From Planctomycetota bacterium (GTDB taxonomy: Bacteria; Planctomycetota; UBA1135; GCA-002686595): 64,000 nt of DNA. A program made the translations under genes and the position numbers. The stretch is from contig JADJLZ010000006.1 in assembly GCA_016709875.1 (NCBI GenBank), forward strand, positions 372,001 through 436,000. The letters are read 5' to 3'. Shown piece by piece: positions 1 through 11,617 of this stretch; within the stretch, counting starts at the first letter, position 1, and each line of letters begins with the position of its first letter. The notes below the pieces were generated by a model. That model searched no databases and was not told where the DNA came from. It was given only the letters and a program-made list of their open reading frames with translations.

Positions 1-369
1 CAGGCCGCCGGCCACGAGATGCTCAAGGAACGCATCGACGAGGTGCTCTCGACGCTGACCTTCCGCGAGCGCGAGATCATCAAGCTGCGCTACGGCATCG
101 GCGACGGCTACACCTACACCCTGGAGGAGGTCGGCCGCATCTTCCGCGTCACGCGCGAGCGCGTGCGCCAGATCGAGGCCAAGGCCGTGCGCAAGCTGCG
201 CCACCCGGTCCGCGCGCGCCAGCTCGCGGGCTTCCTCGACGGGGTCAAGATCCCCGACGAGAACGACCTGCTGCTGGGCGGGGACCTGGACCTGGACCTG
301 GATTCCGACCTCGAGGTCGAGACCGAGGTCGAGGTCGAGGCCGCCGCCCCCGTCGAAATCGACGAATGA
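1..369 (+). CDS. rpoD: RNA polymerase primary sigma factor, C-terminal part (5' end outside window)
   Basis: This is the 3' end of a housekeeping sigma-70 gene; the reading frame is open from base 1. It covers region 4: region 4.1 at about residues 10-35 (FREREIIKLRYGIGDG) and the region 4.2 helix-turn-helix that reads the -35 element (LEEVGRIFRVTRERVRQIE), followed by the usual AKAVRKLRHP end of a primary sigma factor. Family members normally stop soon after this point. Here about 30 acidic residues follow, made of short DLDLD and EVEVE repeats encoded by hexamer-like repeats at 285-345. A perfect hairpin lies 21 bp after the stop codon. Group 1 identity rests on the strongly conserved 4.2 sequence; regions 1-3 are outside the window. 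Confidence 0.9.
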   Translation, partial: QAAGHEMLKERIDEVLSTLTFREREIIKLRYGIGDGYTYTLEEVGRIFRVTRERVRQIEAKAVRKLRHPVRARQLAGFLDGVKIPDENDLLLGGDLDLDLDSDLEVETEVEVEAAAPVEIDE

Positions 370-390
370 GAGCCCTTCCGCACGGCTTTC

Positions 391-417
391 CGGACCTGGA
401 CTTTGTGTCCAGGTCCG
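391..417 (+). terminator. Hairpin after the sigma factor gene
   Basis: An 11-bp perfect stem (391-401 with 407-417, arms CGGACCTGGAC and GTCCAGGTCCG) encloses the loop TTTGT. It begins 21 bp after the sigma stop codon and ends before the -10 box of the next gene. There is no T run after it, so it may be a Rho-assisted or U-less terminator, or an mRNA 3'-end stabiliser. Confidence 0.55.
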
Positions 418-425
418 TCCGTCGG

Positions 426-431
426 TAGGAT
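426..431 (+). promoter_or_regulatory. -10 box TAGGAT, gap 11 nt to ATG 443
   Basis: TAGGAT lies 11 nt before the ATG of the zinc-ribbon protein, and no Shine-Dalgarno sequence is present between them. It matches the TAGNNT pattern found before many starts in this window, which predicts a 5' leader of only a few bases. Confidence 0.5.
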
Positions 432-442
432 TCTCGGCCCCC

Positions 443-1153
443 ATGCAGGAAGTCCTGGCTGCGCTCCTCCGTCTCCAAGAGCTCGACCAGCACATCTTTC
501 GCGCCCAGGCGGAGCTGAAACGGCTGCCGGCCGAACGCGGGCAGCGCTTGGCCGAGATCGAGCGCCGGGTGCAGAAGCTGGCGGACACCCGCAACGAGGC
601 GCAGAAGCTGCGCGTGCGCATCAAGGAGCTCGAGGACACTTCGAGCGCCCACCGCCTGCGCGTGCGCAAGGTCGAGAGCGAAGCGGCCTCCGCGCGCCAG
701 GACATGGCGCTCCTGGTCGCGTTCCAGCACGAGATCCGCACGTTGAAGCGCGAGATGAACTCCTGCGAGGAGCAGGGGCTCGAGCTCGTCGGCCAGGCCG
801 AGGCGCTCGACAAGGACGCGACCGCGCAGGAAGCGGGGCTCGAGTCCGAGAAGCAGCTCTTCGGCGAGTACGACGCCAACGTGCAGGGCGAGCTCGCGGC
901 CGCGCAGAAGCGCGTCGACGAACTCGGCGCCGAGCGCAAGAAGCGCCTCACCGGCGCGATCCCGCCCGAGGCGCTCACGAGCTACAACCGGCTGCTCGCC
1001 GCGCGCGAAGGTCAGGCGCTCGCCGAACTCGACGGACGCGCCTGCCAGGCGTGCTTCATCGACGTGCCGGCCAACGTGGTCGTGCGCGTGCAGCGCGGCA
1101 GCGAGCTGGTGCCCTGCCCGGGCTGCTCGCGCATCCTGTTTCAGCGCGGCTAG
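443..1153 (+). CDS. Coiled-coil zinc-ribbon protein (DUF164/CdsZ-like)
   Basis: The 236-residue protein is almost entirely charged coiled coil (residues about 1-185, rich in E, K, R, L) followed by a C-terminal zinc ribbon with paired cysteines CQAC and CPGC near residues 198-230. This layout matches the bacterial C4-type zinc-ribbon family formerly called DUF164, in which a long helical hairpin carries a zinc ribbon. Family members are cytoplasmic and have been linked to nucleic-acid or ribosome-associated roles, but no biochemical function can be read from the sequence. The start is the ATG placed just after a TAGGAT box. The gene stands alone between rpoD and a convergent radical SAM gene. 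Confidence 0.8.
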   Translation: MQEVLAALLRLQELDQHIFRAQAELKRLPAERGQRLAEIERRVQKLADTRNEAQKLRVRIKELEDTSSAHRLRVRKVESEAASARQDMALLVAFQHEIRTLKREMNSCEEQGLELVGQAEALDKDATAQEAGLESEKQLFGEYDANVQGELAAAQKRVDELGAERKKRLTGAIPPEALTSYNRLLAAREGQALAELDGRACQACFIDVPANVVVRVQRGSELVPCPGCSRILFQRG

Positions 1154-1191
1154 AGCCGGGTCCGGCGCGGCGGAAACCGAGTCCGGCGCGT

Positions 1192-2121
1192 CTAGCGCGC
1201 GCTCGACTGGCGCGTGCCGCGGCGGTCGAGTTCGCGCGCCAGCGCGGCGCGCACACGGCTCTTGTCGAAGGCTGGCAGCGGCGCGAGCAGCGCGTCGGCA
1301 TCCGCGTCGCCGGTCAGCCGGTGCAGCACCTGCTCGGGCGCCAGGCGCTCGACGAAATCCGCCAGCCATTCGACGTAGGTCGGCTCGTCGAGCAGCTCGA
1401 GCGCGCCCGCGCGCCAGTCCCGTGCGAGCTGCGTGCGCTTCAGGACCATCAACTGATGCACCTTGACGCCTTCGACACCCGCGCGCGCGAGCTCGAGCGC
1501 GGTCGCGCGCGCGCCCTCGCGGCCGTCGCCCGGCAGGCCCAGGATCGCGTGCGCGATGCAGACCAGGCCCGCCTGGCGCACGCGTCGCGCCGCGTCGTGG
1601 AAGTCCGCCAACGTGTGGAAGCGCCGGATGCGCCGCTGCACCTCGTCGCTGGCGCTCTCGAGTCCCAGCTCGACCCACACTTCGATGCGCCGGCCAAGCT
1701 CCTCGAGCAGCCGCAGGCTCTCGTCGGGCAGCGTGTCGGGCCGCGTCGCGATGCTGAGCGCGGCGAGCGGGGCGTCGGGCCGCTCGATCCAGGGCTCGAG
1801 CACGCCGAGCACCTCGGAGAGGCGTTCGAGCGGGACGTAGGTGTTCGAGTACGACTGCAGGTAGGCGATTGCGCGCACGCCCGGGCCGCGCCGCGCGACG
1901 CGCGCGAGACCTTCGTCGAGCTGGCGCGCGAGCTCGAGGCCGCTCTTCAGCGCGCCCGTGCCGGAACCCTCGACGTCGCAGTAGGTGCAGCCGCCGAAAC
2001 CCTTCGTGCCGTCGCGGTTGGGACACGAGGAGCCCGCGTCGAGCGCCACGCGGTGCACGGGCCCGCCGAAACGCGCCTCGAGCCAGGGCGCGAGCGTGCG
2101 GTAGGGGAGCGCCTCGTGCAT
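1192..2121 (-). CDS. Radical SAM protein, YhcC/TIGR01212 family
   Basis: The 309-residue protein has the N-terminal signature of the YhcC family, CPNRDGTKGFGGCTYCD, which carries the cysteines that bind the radical-SAM 4Fe-4S cluster, here in the family-specific long spacing rather than the usual CX3CX2C. SAM-binding features follow: an AYLQSYSNTY stretch, ATRPD, WVELGLES and AHAILGLPGD. The length is typical for the family. YhcC proteins are cytoplasmic radical enzymes whose substrate is not settled. The chosen ATG lies 7 nt after a TAGGAT -10 box, so the message may start at the ATG. A longer upstream frame exists but would run into the divergently placed control region. Confidence 0.85.
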   Translation of the reverse strand: MHEALPYRTLAPWLEARFGGPVHRVALDAGSSCPNRDGTKGFGGCTYCDVEGSGTGALKSGLELARQLDEGLARVARRGPGVRAIAYLQSYSNTYVPLERLSEVLGVLEPWIERPDAPLAALSIATRPDTLPDESLRLLEELGRRIEVWVELGLESASDEVQRRIRRFHTLADFHDAARRVRQAGLVCIAHAILGLPGDGREGARATALELARAGVEGVKVHQLMVLKRTQLARDWRAGALELLDEPTYVEWLADFVERLAPEQVLHRLTGDADADALLAPLPAFDKSRVRAALARELDRRGTRQSSAR

Positions 2122-2128
2122 GGCGCGG

Positions 2129-2134
2129 ATCCTA
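2129..2134 (-). promoter_or_regulatory. -10 box TAGGAT, gap 7 nt to ATG 2121
   Basis: On the minus strand TAGGAT ends 7 nt before the ATG of the radical SAM gene, with no Shine-Dalgarno sequence between them. This predicts a leaderless message. Confidence 0.55.
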
Positions 2135-2156
2135 GCACGCAGTGCGCGGCGCCGAC

Positions 2157-2999
2157 TCAGTCGCGCGCGCGCTCGTAGAAGCGCCAGAGCACGAACGCGG
2201 CCGGCAGCACGCACGCGCCGACGAGCAGCATCCCGCCGGCCACTGTCTGCAACTGCCAGCCGAGCACGTCGTCGGCCAGGCGAATGTAGTCGTTGGTCAT
2301 GCCGAAGGAGCCGTTGGAGTGGTACAGCGCGCGCGCGCCGCCGCTCGTGACCAGGCCCCAGCAGAGCCAGAGGTTCTTGCCGAGCAGATACCAGCCCAGC
2401 GTGCCGTGCAGCGCGCGCTCGGTACGCGAGCTCGTGTAGCCGCCGGAGAGGGCGCGGAACAGGCACATGCACGCGAAGGCGTACTCGGCGAGGTGTCCGG
2501 CGGAAAGGTGCAGCACCTCGCGCGCGCCGGTGTAGCACAAGAGCGAGTGCACGAGCACGATCGCGCCGCAGACCACGTAGCGCGTGCGGCCCTCGAGCGC
2601 GCGCCAGGCGAAGAAACACATGCCGAAGGTGAAGAGCAGCGCCAGCGGCACGAACTGCTCGGAGTGCACCGCGGCGGCGTGCCCCTCGAGCGAGATCGCC
2701 GGGAACGCAGGCATGCCGCACAGCCAGGCGGCGCACGCGTGTCCCATCTCGTGCACGAGCGAGGAGAGGAACCAGCCCATGAACGAGAGCACGGGCAGGA
2801 ACGCCAGCACCGGCGCGGTCACGAGTCCCAGTCCCAGGTAGAGCCACGGATCGACGCCCGAGTACTCGTCGAGCAGCCGCCGCTGTTCGGGGCGCACGAC
2901 CATGCGCGCCCCGCAGTGCAGGCAGTGGTGCGTGCCGCGCGGCTGTGGCTGGCGACAGCGCGGGCAGTCGAGCGGGGCGCGTTGGGTGAGGGTGGACAC
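2157..2999 (-). CDS. Zinc-ribbon membrane protein with HEXXH motif (M50-like)
   Basis: With the GTG start chosen here the protein has 280 residues. Residues about 10-30 form a zinc ribbon (CPRC and CLHC pairs). About five to six hydrophobic segments follow. The first is interrupted by SSLVHEMGHACAAW, an HEXXH zinc-protease motif inside a membrane helix as in site-2 proteases, so an intramembrane or membrane-associated metallopeptidase is plausible. A clear second-half S2P motif (NXXPXXXLDG) is not seen, so catalytic activity is uncertain. The GTG is preceded by AGGAAAG. A longer version starting at an ATG further upstream would overlap the divergent DUF885 gene and adds a low-complexity arginine-rich head, so I reject it. 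Confidence 0.7.
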   Translation of the reverse strand: MSTLTQRAPLDCPRCRQPQPRGTHHCLHCGARMVVRPEQRRLLDEYSGVDPWLYLGLGLVTAPVLAFLPVLSFMGWFLSSLVHEMGHACAAWLCGMPAFPAISLEGHAAAVHSEQFVPLALLFTFGMCFFAWRALEGRTRYVVCGAIVLVHSLLCYTGAREVLHLSAGHLAEYAFACMCLFRALSGGYTSSRTERALHGTLGWYLLGKNLWLCWGLVTSGGARALYHSNGSFGMTNDYIRLADDVLGWQLQTVAGGMLLVGACVLPAAFVLWRFYERARD

Positions 3000-3068
3000 C
3001 TTTCCTGTATCGGTGTGGGCGCTGCCGCGCTTCAATGCAGCTCGATTGTCCGTCGCAGCTTCCCCTGG

Positions 3069-3074
3069 AAAGGA
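3069..3074 (+). promoter_or_regulatory. Shine-Dalgarno AAAGGA that fixes the GTG start at 3080
   Basis: AAAGGA lies 5 nt before GTG 3080. The upstream ATG at 3035 has no such site and would put charged residues in front of the signal peptide. Confidence 0.55.
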
Positions 3075-3079
3075 ATTCC

Positions 3080-4801
3080 GTGCACCGCGCAGCCCTCCCC
3101 AGCACCCTCGTCCCGCTCCTCCTGTGCGCCTGCGCCGCGATCGCACCGGCGCAGTCGCTCCCCGGCCCCGAACACTCCGGCCTGCGCGAGCGCATCGAGC
3201 GCTACCGTGCCGACCGCGGTGCGCTCGAGCGCGGATACCCCATCGAGCTCTCGCCCTCGCGCGCGGCGCGGCTCACGACCTTCGACCAGCAGGCGCTCGC
3301 GCAGACCGACGCGCTCGATTTCGACGCGCTCGACCCCGAGGCGCGCATCGACTGGCTGCTGCTGCGCAACCGCATCGAGCGCGAGCTCGCGAGCACGCGC
3401 CTGGAGCAGCAGCGCGCGGCGGAGATGGCTTCGTTGCTGCCCTTCGGCCCGCACGCGACGCAGCTCGTCGAGCGTGCGCGCCGCGGCGTGGCCGGTGAGC
3501 CCGAGGCCGAGGCGGCCGAACTCGAGGCGCTCCGCGCCGCGCTGGCCGAGCAGCGCAAGCAGGCGCCCGAGGCCGTGAAGAGCCTCAAGAAGAGCGTCGC
3601 CAACCGGGCGGCAGGGGCGCTCGACGACCTGCGCGGCGCACTCGAGGAGTGGTACCGCTTCCGCGCCGGATACGACCCGGCCTTCGACTGGTGGATGCGC
3701 AAGCCGATGGAGGCGCTGCGGCCCGAGCTCGAGGGCTACGCCAAGTACCTGCGCGAGGACGTCGCGGGCCTCAAGGGCGGCGACGACGAGCCGGTCGTCG
3801 GCGATCCCATCGGACGCGAGGCGCTGCTCGAGGAACTGCGCGCCGCGCTGATCCCGTACACGCCCGAGGAGCTGATCGCGATCGCCGACAAGCAGTTCGC
3901 CTGGTGCCAGGCGCGCATGCTCGAGGCCTCGCGCGAGATGGGCTGCGGCGACGACTGGAAGGCCGCGCTCGAGCGGGTCAAGCGCGACCACGTCGCACCC
4001 GGCGAGCAGCCGGCGCTGATCGCGAAGCTCGCCGAGGAGGCGAGCGACTTTCTCGAGTCGAACGAGCTCGTGACCGTGCCGGCCCTGTGCAAGGAGAGCT
4101 GGCGCATGCAGATGATGTCGCCCGAACGCCAGCTCGTGACGCCCTTCTTCACCGGCGGCGAGGTCGTCTCGGTCTCCTTCCCGACCGACTCGATGACGCA
4201 GGAGCAGAAGGAGATGAGCATGCGCGGCAACAACGTGCACTTCTCGCGCGCGACGGTCGGGCACGAGCTCATCCCCGGCCACCACCTGCAGGGATTCATG
4301 AGCGAGCGCTGGTCCACCGAGCGGCGCATGTTCGCCACACCCTTCTACACCGAGGGCTGGGCGCTCTACTGGGAGCTCGACTTCTGGGACCGCGGTTTCC
4401 AGAAGACGCCCGAGGACCGCATCGGCGCGCTCTTCTGGCGCATGCACCGCTGCGCGCGCATCCGCTTCAGCCTGGGTTTCCACCTCGGCCAGCTCACCCC
4501 CGAGCAGTGCGTGGACATGCTCGTGAACGAAGTCGGTCACGAACGGCGCAATGCCGCAGCCGAGGTGCGGCGCTCCTTCAACGGCGGCTACGGGCCGCTG
4601 TACCAGATCGCCTACATGATCGGCGGCCTGCAGCTGCGCGCGCTGCACGCCGAGGTGGTCGGCGCGGGGAAGATGAGCGAACGCGAGTTCCACGACGCCG
4701 TGCTGCAGGGCGGGAACATGCCGATCGAGATGGTTCGCGCGCGCATCGAGCAGTTGCCGCTCACCCGCGATTGGAAGGCCCGCTGGCGTTTCGACGGCTA
4801 G
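3080..4801 (+). CDS. Secreted DUF885 family protein (putative zinc peptidase)
   Basis: The 573-residue protein begins with a signal peptide (VHRAALPSTLVPLLLCACAA, cleavage near AIAPAQ). The rest matches the DUF885 family: a long helical body, then VGHELIPGHHLQGF and FYTEGWALYWE, which resemble the HEXXH plus downstream glutamate arrangement of zinc peptidases, then a conserved RHxRxRFSLG-like region (RCARIRFSLGFHLG) and GLQLRALHAE near the end. It is probably exported and hydrolytic; the substrate is unknown. The GTG start is supported by a well-spaced AAAGGA. It is transcribed divergently from the M50-like gene. Confidence 0.85.
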   Translation: MHRAALPSTLVPLLLCACAAIAPAQSLPGPEHSGLRERIERYRADRGALERGYPIELSPSRAARLTTFDQQALAQTDALDFDALDPEARIDWLLLRNRIERELASTRLEQQRAAEMASLLPFGPHATQLVERARRGVAGEPEAEAAELEALRAALAEQRKQAPEAVKSLKKSVANRAAGALDDLRGALEEWYRFRAGYDPAFDWWMRKPMEALRPELEGYAKYLREDVAGLKGGDDEPVVGDPIGREALLEELRAALIPYTPEELIAIADKQFAWCQARMLEASREMGCGDDWKAALERVKRDHVAPGEQPALIAKLAEEASDFLESNELVTVPALCKESWRMQMMSPERQLVTPFFTGGEVVSVSFPTDSMTQEQKEMSMRGNNVHFSRATVGHELIPGHHLQGFMSERWSTERRMFATPFYTEGWALYWELDFWDRGFQKTPEDRIGALFWRMHRCARIRFSLGFHLGQLTPEQCVDMLVNEVGHERRNAAAEVRRSFNGGYGPLYQIAYMIGGLQLRALHAEVVGAGKMSEREFHDAVLQGGNMPIEMVRARIEQLPLTRDWKARWRFDG

Positions 4802-4916
4802 GCGCAAAGTTTTCCGCATGTGAGAGCGTGGAAGGGGCGTCCGCGCTCAGGCTGGGCGGGGGCGGGCACCGATAGTCCTGCAAGCCGACGGGAAACCCGT
4901 CCCGGCCCCGTCCCCT

Positions 4917-8687
<3,771 letters not shown>

Positions 8688-8698
8688 CCGCGGGATGC

Positions 8699-8704
8699 TA
8701 GCCT
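8699..8704 (+). promoter_or_regulatory. Possible -10 box TAGCCT upstream of selB
   Basis: TAGCCT lies 21 nt before the preferred selB ATG and right after the stop of the histidine kinase. It fits the local TAGNNT pattern, but with a short leader rather than a leaderless start. Confidence 0.35.
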
Positions 8705-8725
8705 GTGCGCTTCCACTCGGCGCGC

Positions 8726-10639
8726 ATGCAGATCCAGCCCATCGTCATCGGCACGGCCGGCCACATCGACCACGGCAAGTCGACGCTGGTCAAGGTGCTG
8801 ACCGGCATCGACCCCGACCGGCTCAAGGAGGAGCAGGAGCGCGGCATGACGATCGATCTTGGCTTCGCGCGCTTCACGCTGCCCGACGGCCGCAAGGTCG
8901 GCATCGTCGACGTCCCCGGTCACGAGCGCTTCGTCAAGAACATGGTCGCGGGCGCGAGCGGCATCGACCTGGTCGTGCTCGTCGTCGCCGCCGACGACGG
9001 CGTGATGCCGCAGACGCGCGAGCACCTCGCGATCATGAGCTTGCTCGGCCTCTCGCGCGGCCTGGTGGCGCTGACCAAGATCGACATGGTCGAGCCGGGG
9101 ATGGTCGAACTCGCGAGCGACGACGTGCGCGGGGCGGTCGCGGGGACCTTCCTCGCGGACGCGCCGATCTTCCCGCTCTCCTCGATCACGGGCGAGGGTC
9201 TAGAAGAATTCAAGCGCGCGCTGTTCCAGCTGGCGGCGCAGACCAAGCCGCGTTCGGCCGAGGGAGTCTTTCGCATGCCGATCCAGCGCGTGTTCAGCGC
9301 GCACGGCTTCGGCACGATCGTGACCGGCATCCCGATGAGCGGCACGATCCGCGTGGGGGAGACGCTCGAGATCCTGCCCGGCGGCCTGAAGGGCAAGGTG
9401 CGCGGCATCCAGGCCTACCAGGAGCCGACCGACACGGCGCGCGCGGGACATTCCAGCGCGATCAACCTCGCCGACGTCGACCACCACGCCGTGACGCGCG
9501 GCCACGTGGCCGCCGCACCGGGCTTCTACCGCGGCGTGCGCATGATCGGCACGCAGCTGACGGCGCTCGCGACGCTCGAGTCGCCGCTCAGCGACCGCGC
9601 GCACATCCGACTGCACATCGGCACGGCCGAGGCGCTCGGTGAACTGGTGCTGCTCGACCGCGAGGTGCTCGCGGGGGGCGAGACCGGTCTCGCGCAGCTG
9701 CGCCTGGAGGAGCCCGTCGTGTGCGCGCCCGGCGACCGCTTCGTGCTGCGCCTGGCTTCGCCCGCGCTGACGCTCGGCGGCGGCGTCGTGCTCGAGGAGT
9801 CCAAGCACCGGCTCAAGCGCTTCAAGAACTTCGTCGTCGAGGAGCTCTCGCGCGCCGCGACGAGCCTGGAGTCACCGCGTGAATTGCTCGACGTCGTGCT
9901 GCTGCGCTCGAAGGCGGGTGCGCACGATGCAGCCGAACTCTCGGTCGAGATCAAGCGCTCGCGCGAGGAGACCGAGCGCTTCCTGAACGATCTCAAGGCC
10001 CAGGGCAAGGCGCGCACGCTCGCACCCGGGCGCTGGATCCACGCCGAACGCCTCGCTCTGGACCTGACGGCGCTGGAGGCGGCGCTCGAAGCCTGGTTCG
10101 GCGAGCACAGCCACCGCGAGGTGATGGACGTGCGCGAGTTGCGGCGCGCGACCGGTTTCGAGGCTGAGCACCTCGACCTGCTGCTCGCGGAATCGCAGCG
10201 CCAGGGCCGGCTCGTGCACGGCGCGGGCGGCGAGGTACGCCGCGCGGGCGGCGCCGCCGCGCTCGACGAGAAGACGCAGGCGCTCGTGACGCGCGTGCTC
10301 GGCACGCTCGAGGCGGCGCGCTACCAGCCGCCTTCGCCGGTCGAACTCGCGCAGGCGCTCGCGCTGCCCGAGAAGACGCTGCAGCCGTTGCTCGAACTGC
10401 TGCGCGACCGCAAGGAGCTCGTCTTCGTCGCGCGCGACTTCGCGCTGCCGCGCGCGCTCTACGAGGCCGCGCGCGAGTCGATCGTGCAGAACTGCCAGAA
10501 GAACGGTTCGCTCGACATTCCCACGCTGCGCGACGGGCTCGGGACCACGCGCAAGTGGATCATTCCGCTGCTCGAGCACTTCGATGCGATCGGGGTCACG
10601 CTGCGCCAGGGCGCCAACCGGGTCCTCAAGAAGCGCTAG
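8726..10639 (+). CDS. selB: Selenocysteine-specific elongation factor SelB
   Basis: The 637-residue protein is an EF-Tu-like GTPase with G1 GHIDHGKST (residues 12-20), G3 DVPGHE and G4 TKID, then translation-factor beta-barrel domains and, from about residue 380 on, several winged-helix modules ending in a basic tail (GANRVLKKR). That layout is SelB: the EF-Tu-like half carries Sec-tRNA and the C-terminal winged helices bind the SECIS RNA hairpin next to an in-frame UGA. The ATG was chosen because the family starts a few residues before the P-loop; a GTG at 8705 would add seven residues. No selA, selC or selD is visible nearby, and no selenoprotein in this window. Confidence 0.95.
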   Translation: MQIQPIVIGTAGHIDHGKSTLVKVLTGIDPDRLKEEQERGMTIDLGFARFTLPDGRKVGIVDVPGHERFVKNMVAGASGIDLVVLVVAADDGVMPQTREHLAIMSLLGLSRGLVALTKIDMVEPGMVELASDDVRGAVAGTFLADAPIFPLSSITGEGLEEFKRALFQLAAQTKPRSAEGVFRMPIQRVFSAHGFGTIVTGIPMSGTIRVGETLEILPGGLKGKVRGIQAYQEPTDTARAGHSSAINLADVDHHAVTRGHVAAAPGFYRGVRMIGTQLTALATLESPLSDRAHIRLHIGTAEALGELVLLDREVLAGGETGLAQLRLEEPVVCAPGDRFVLRLASPALTLGGGVVLEESKHRLKRFKNFVVEELSRAATSLESPRELLDVVLLRSKAGAHDAAELSVEIKRSREETERFLNDLKAQGKARTLAPGRWIHAERLALDLTALEAALEAWFGEHSHREVMDVRELRRATGFEAEHLDLLLAESQRQGRLVHGAGGEVRRAGGAAALDEKTQALVTRVLGTLEAARYQPPSPVELAQALALPEKTLQPLLELLRDRKELVFVARDFALPRALYEAARESIVQNCQKNGSLDIPTLRDGLGTTRKWIIPLLEHFDAIGVTLRQGANRVLKKR

Positions 10640-10714
10640 GCCCGCGCGCGGGAATTTCGGGGGCCCCAGGCTCCACCCGGAAGGCCTTTCCTGCCGATAG
10701 GGGAGCGTCCTCCC

Positions 10715-11545
10715 ATGAGCACCCTCGCCACCCGCCCGAGCAGCTGGCCGCTGCTCGCCTCGCTGCTCGCCATCCTGGCGCTGATCGCGCTCCCGACTCC
10801 GAACGAGCGCTCCGCCGACCGCGGAGACCGGCTCGAGCCGGCGCTGCAGCCGGCCGCCAACGCGACGCGCGGCGGCGACGCACGCTTCGAGAAGCGCCTC
10901 GAGCGCGAGTTCGACGAGCGCGAGAGTGCTGCCGTGCGCGACGCCGCCGTGTTGTGGCGCCGACTGATGCTGCAGCAGGCGCTCGAAGCGCGCGAGAGCG
11001 GCCTGGGTCTCTTCGGCAATGCATCCTCCAGCGCGCCCAGTGCTGCGGCCGGCGATCCCTTCGGCTCGCCCGTGGTCGAAGCCAGCGCGCCCGCGATGCG
11101 CGTGCTCGGACACGGCAACGTCTCGTGCGTGTGGGAAGGCGCGACCGTGCCGCTCGACGCGCTCGACGGTCCCTCGCGCTGGCTGACGCCCTCGGTCGGA
11201 CGCGTGCGCGCGGAACTTGCCGACGGCACTTCCTTCGAAGGCCGATTGCATTCGATCGGCGAGGGCAAGGTCTGGATCGAGAACGATCTTGGGCGCGTCG
11301 CGCTGCTCGGCGCGCAGGTCACGAGCCTGCGACAATTGCCGCCGCTCGCCGAGCCGAAGTCCGACGACGTACTGCCCGAGCTCCCGCTGGTCCGCGTGCG
11401 CACGCCCGGCGGGATCTTCCAGGGTCGCCTCCTGCGCCGCGAGGAGGGCCGCGTGACACTGCTCACCGCCGAGGGCGGCCAGGTCACCCTGGACGACGCC
11501 GAGGTACAGCCCGTCGAGCCCGGATCGCTGCTGCGGCGCCCCTAG
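10715..11545 (+). CDS. Unknown membrane-anchored protein with repeated beta motifs
   Basis: I do not recognise this 276-residue protein. An N-terminal hydrophobic segment (residues about 11-27, PLLASLLAILALIALP) suggests a signal anchor, followed by a charged alpha-helical stretch (about 50-100). The C-terminal half holds two similar units, GTSFEGRLHSIGEGKVWIEN and GGIFQGRLLRREEGRVTLLT, each shaped like a small Sm/SH3-type beta barrel, so the protein may display a pair of such folds outside the membrane. It sits alone between selB and the HEAT-VWA gene. Function unknown. Confidence 0.6.
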   Translation: MSTLATRPSSWPLLASLLAILALIALPTPNERSADRGDRLEPALQPAANATRGGDARFEKRLEREFDERESAAVRDAAVLWRRLMLQQALEARESGLGLFGNASSSAPSAAAGDPFGSPVVEASAPAMRVLGHGNVSCVWEGATVPLDALDGPSRWLTPSVGRVRAELADGTSFEGRLHSIGEGKVWIENDLGRVALLGAQVTSLRQLPPLAEPKSDDVLPELPLVRVRTPGGIFQGRLLRREEGRVTLLTAEGGQVTLDDAEVQPVEPGSLLRRP

Positions 11546-11581
11546 CCCACAGCAGATGGATACCTCGGGGCGCGGAGGGAC

Positions 11582-11587
11582 TAGGAT
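11582..11587 (+). promoter_or_regulatory. Possible -10 box TAGGAT with a 30-nt leader
   Basis: TAGGAT lies 30 nt before the ATG of the HEAT-VWA gene. A weak CGGAG Shine-Dalgarno sequence occurs between them, so this is a leadered counterpart of the TAGGAT promoters seen elsewhere. Confidence 0.4.
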
Positions 11588-11617
11588 GGGGCGGAACCCC
11601 GGAGTGACCTCCCCGAC

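Noticed and set aside
1192..3195. A single 667-residue protein joining the radical SAM gene and the region upstream
   Set aside because: The radical SAM family begins at ATG 2121, the -10 box lies 7 nt before it, and the upstream part is antisense-like frame over the M50-like gene.
10641..10653. CCCGCGCGCGGG palindrome after selB as a terminator
   Set aside because: It has no loop and is the kind of alternating-GC palindrome that occurs by chance throughout this sequence.
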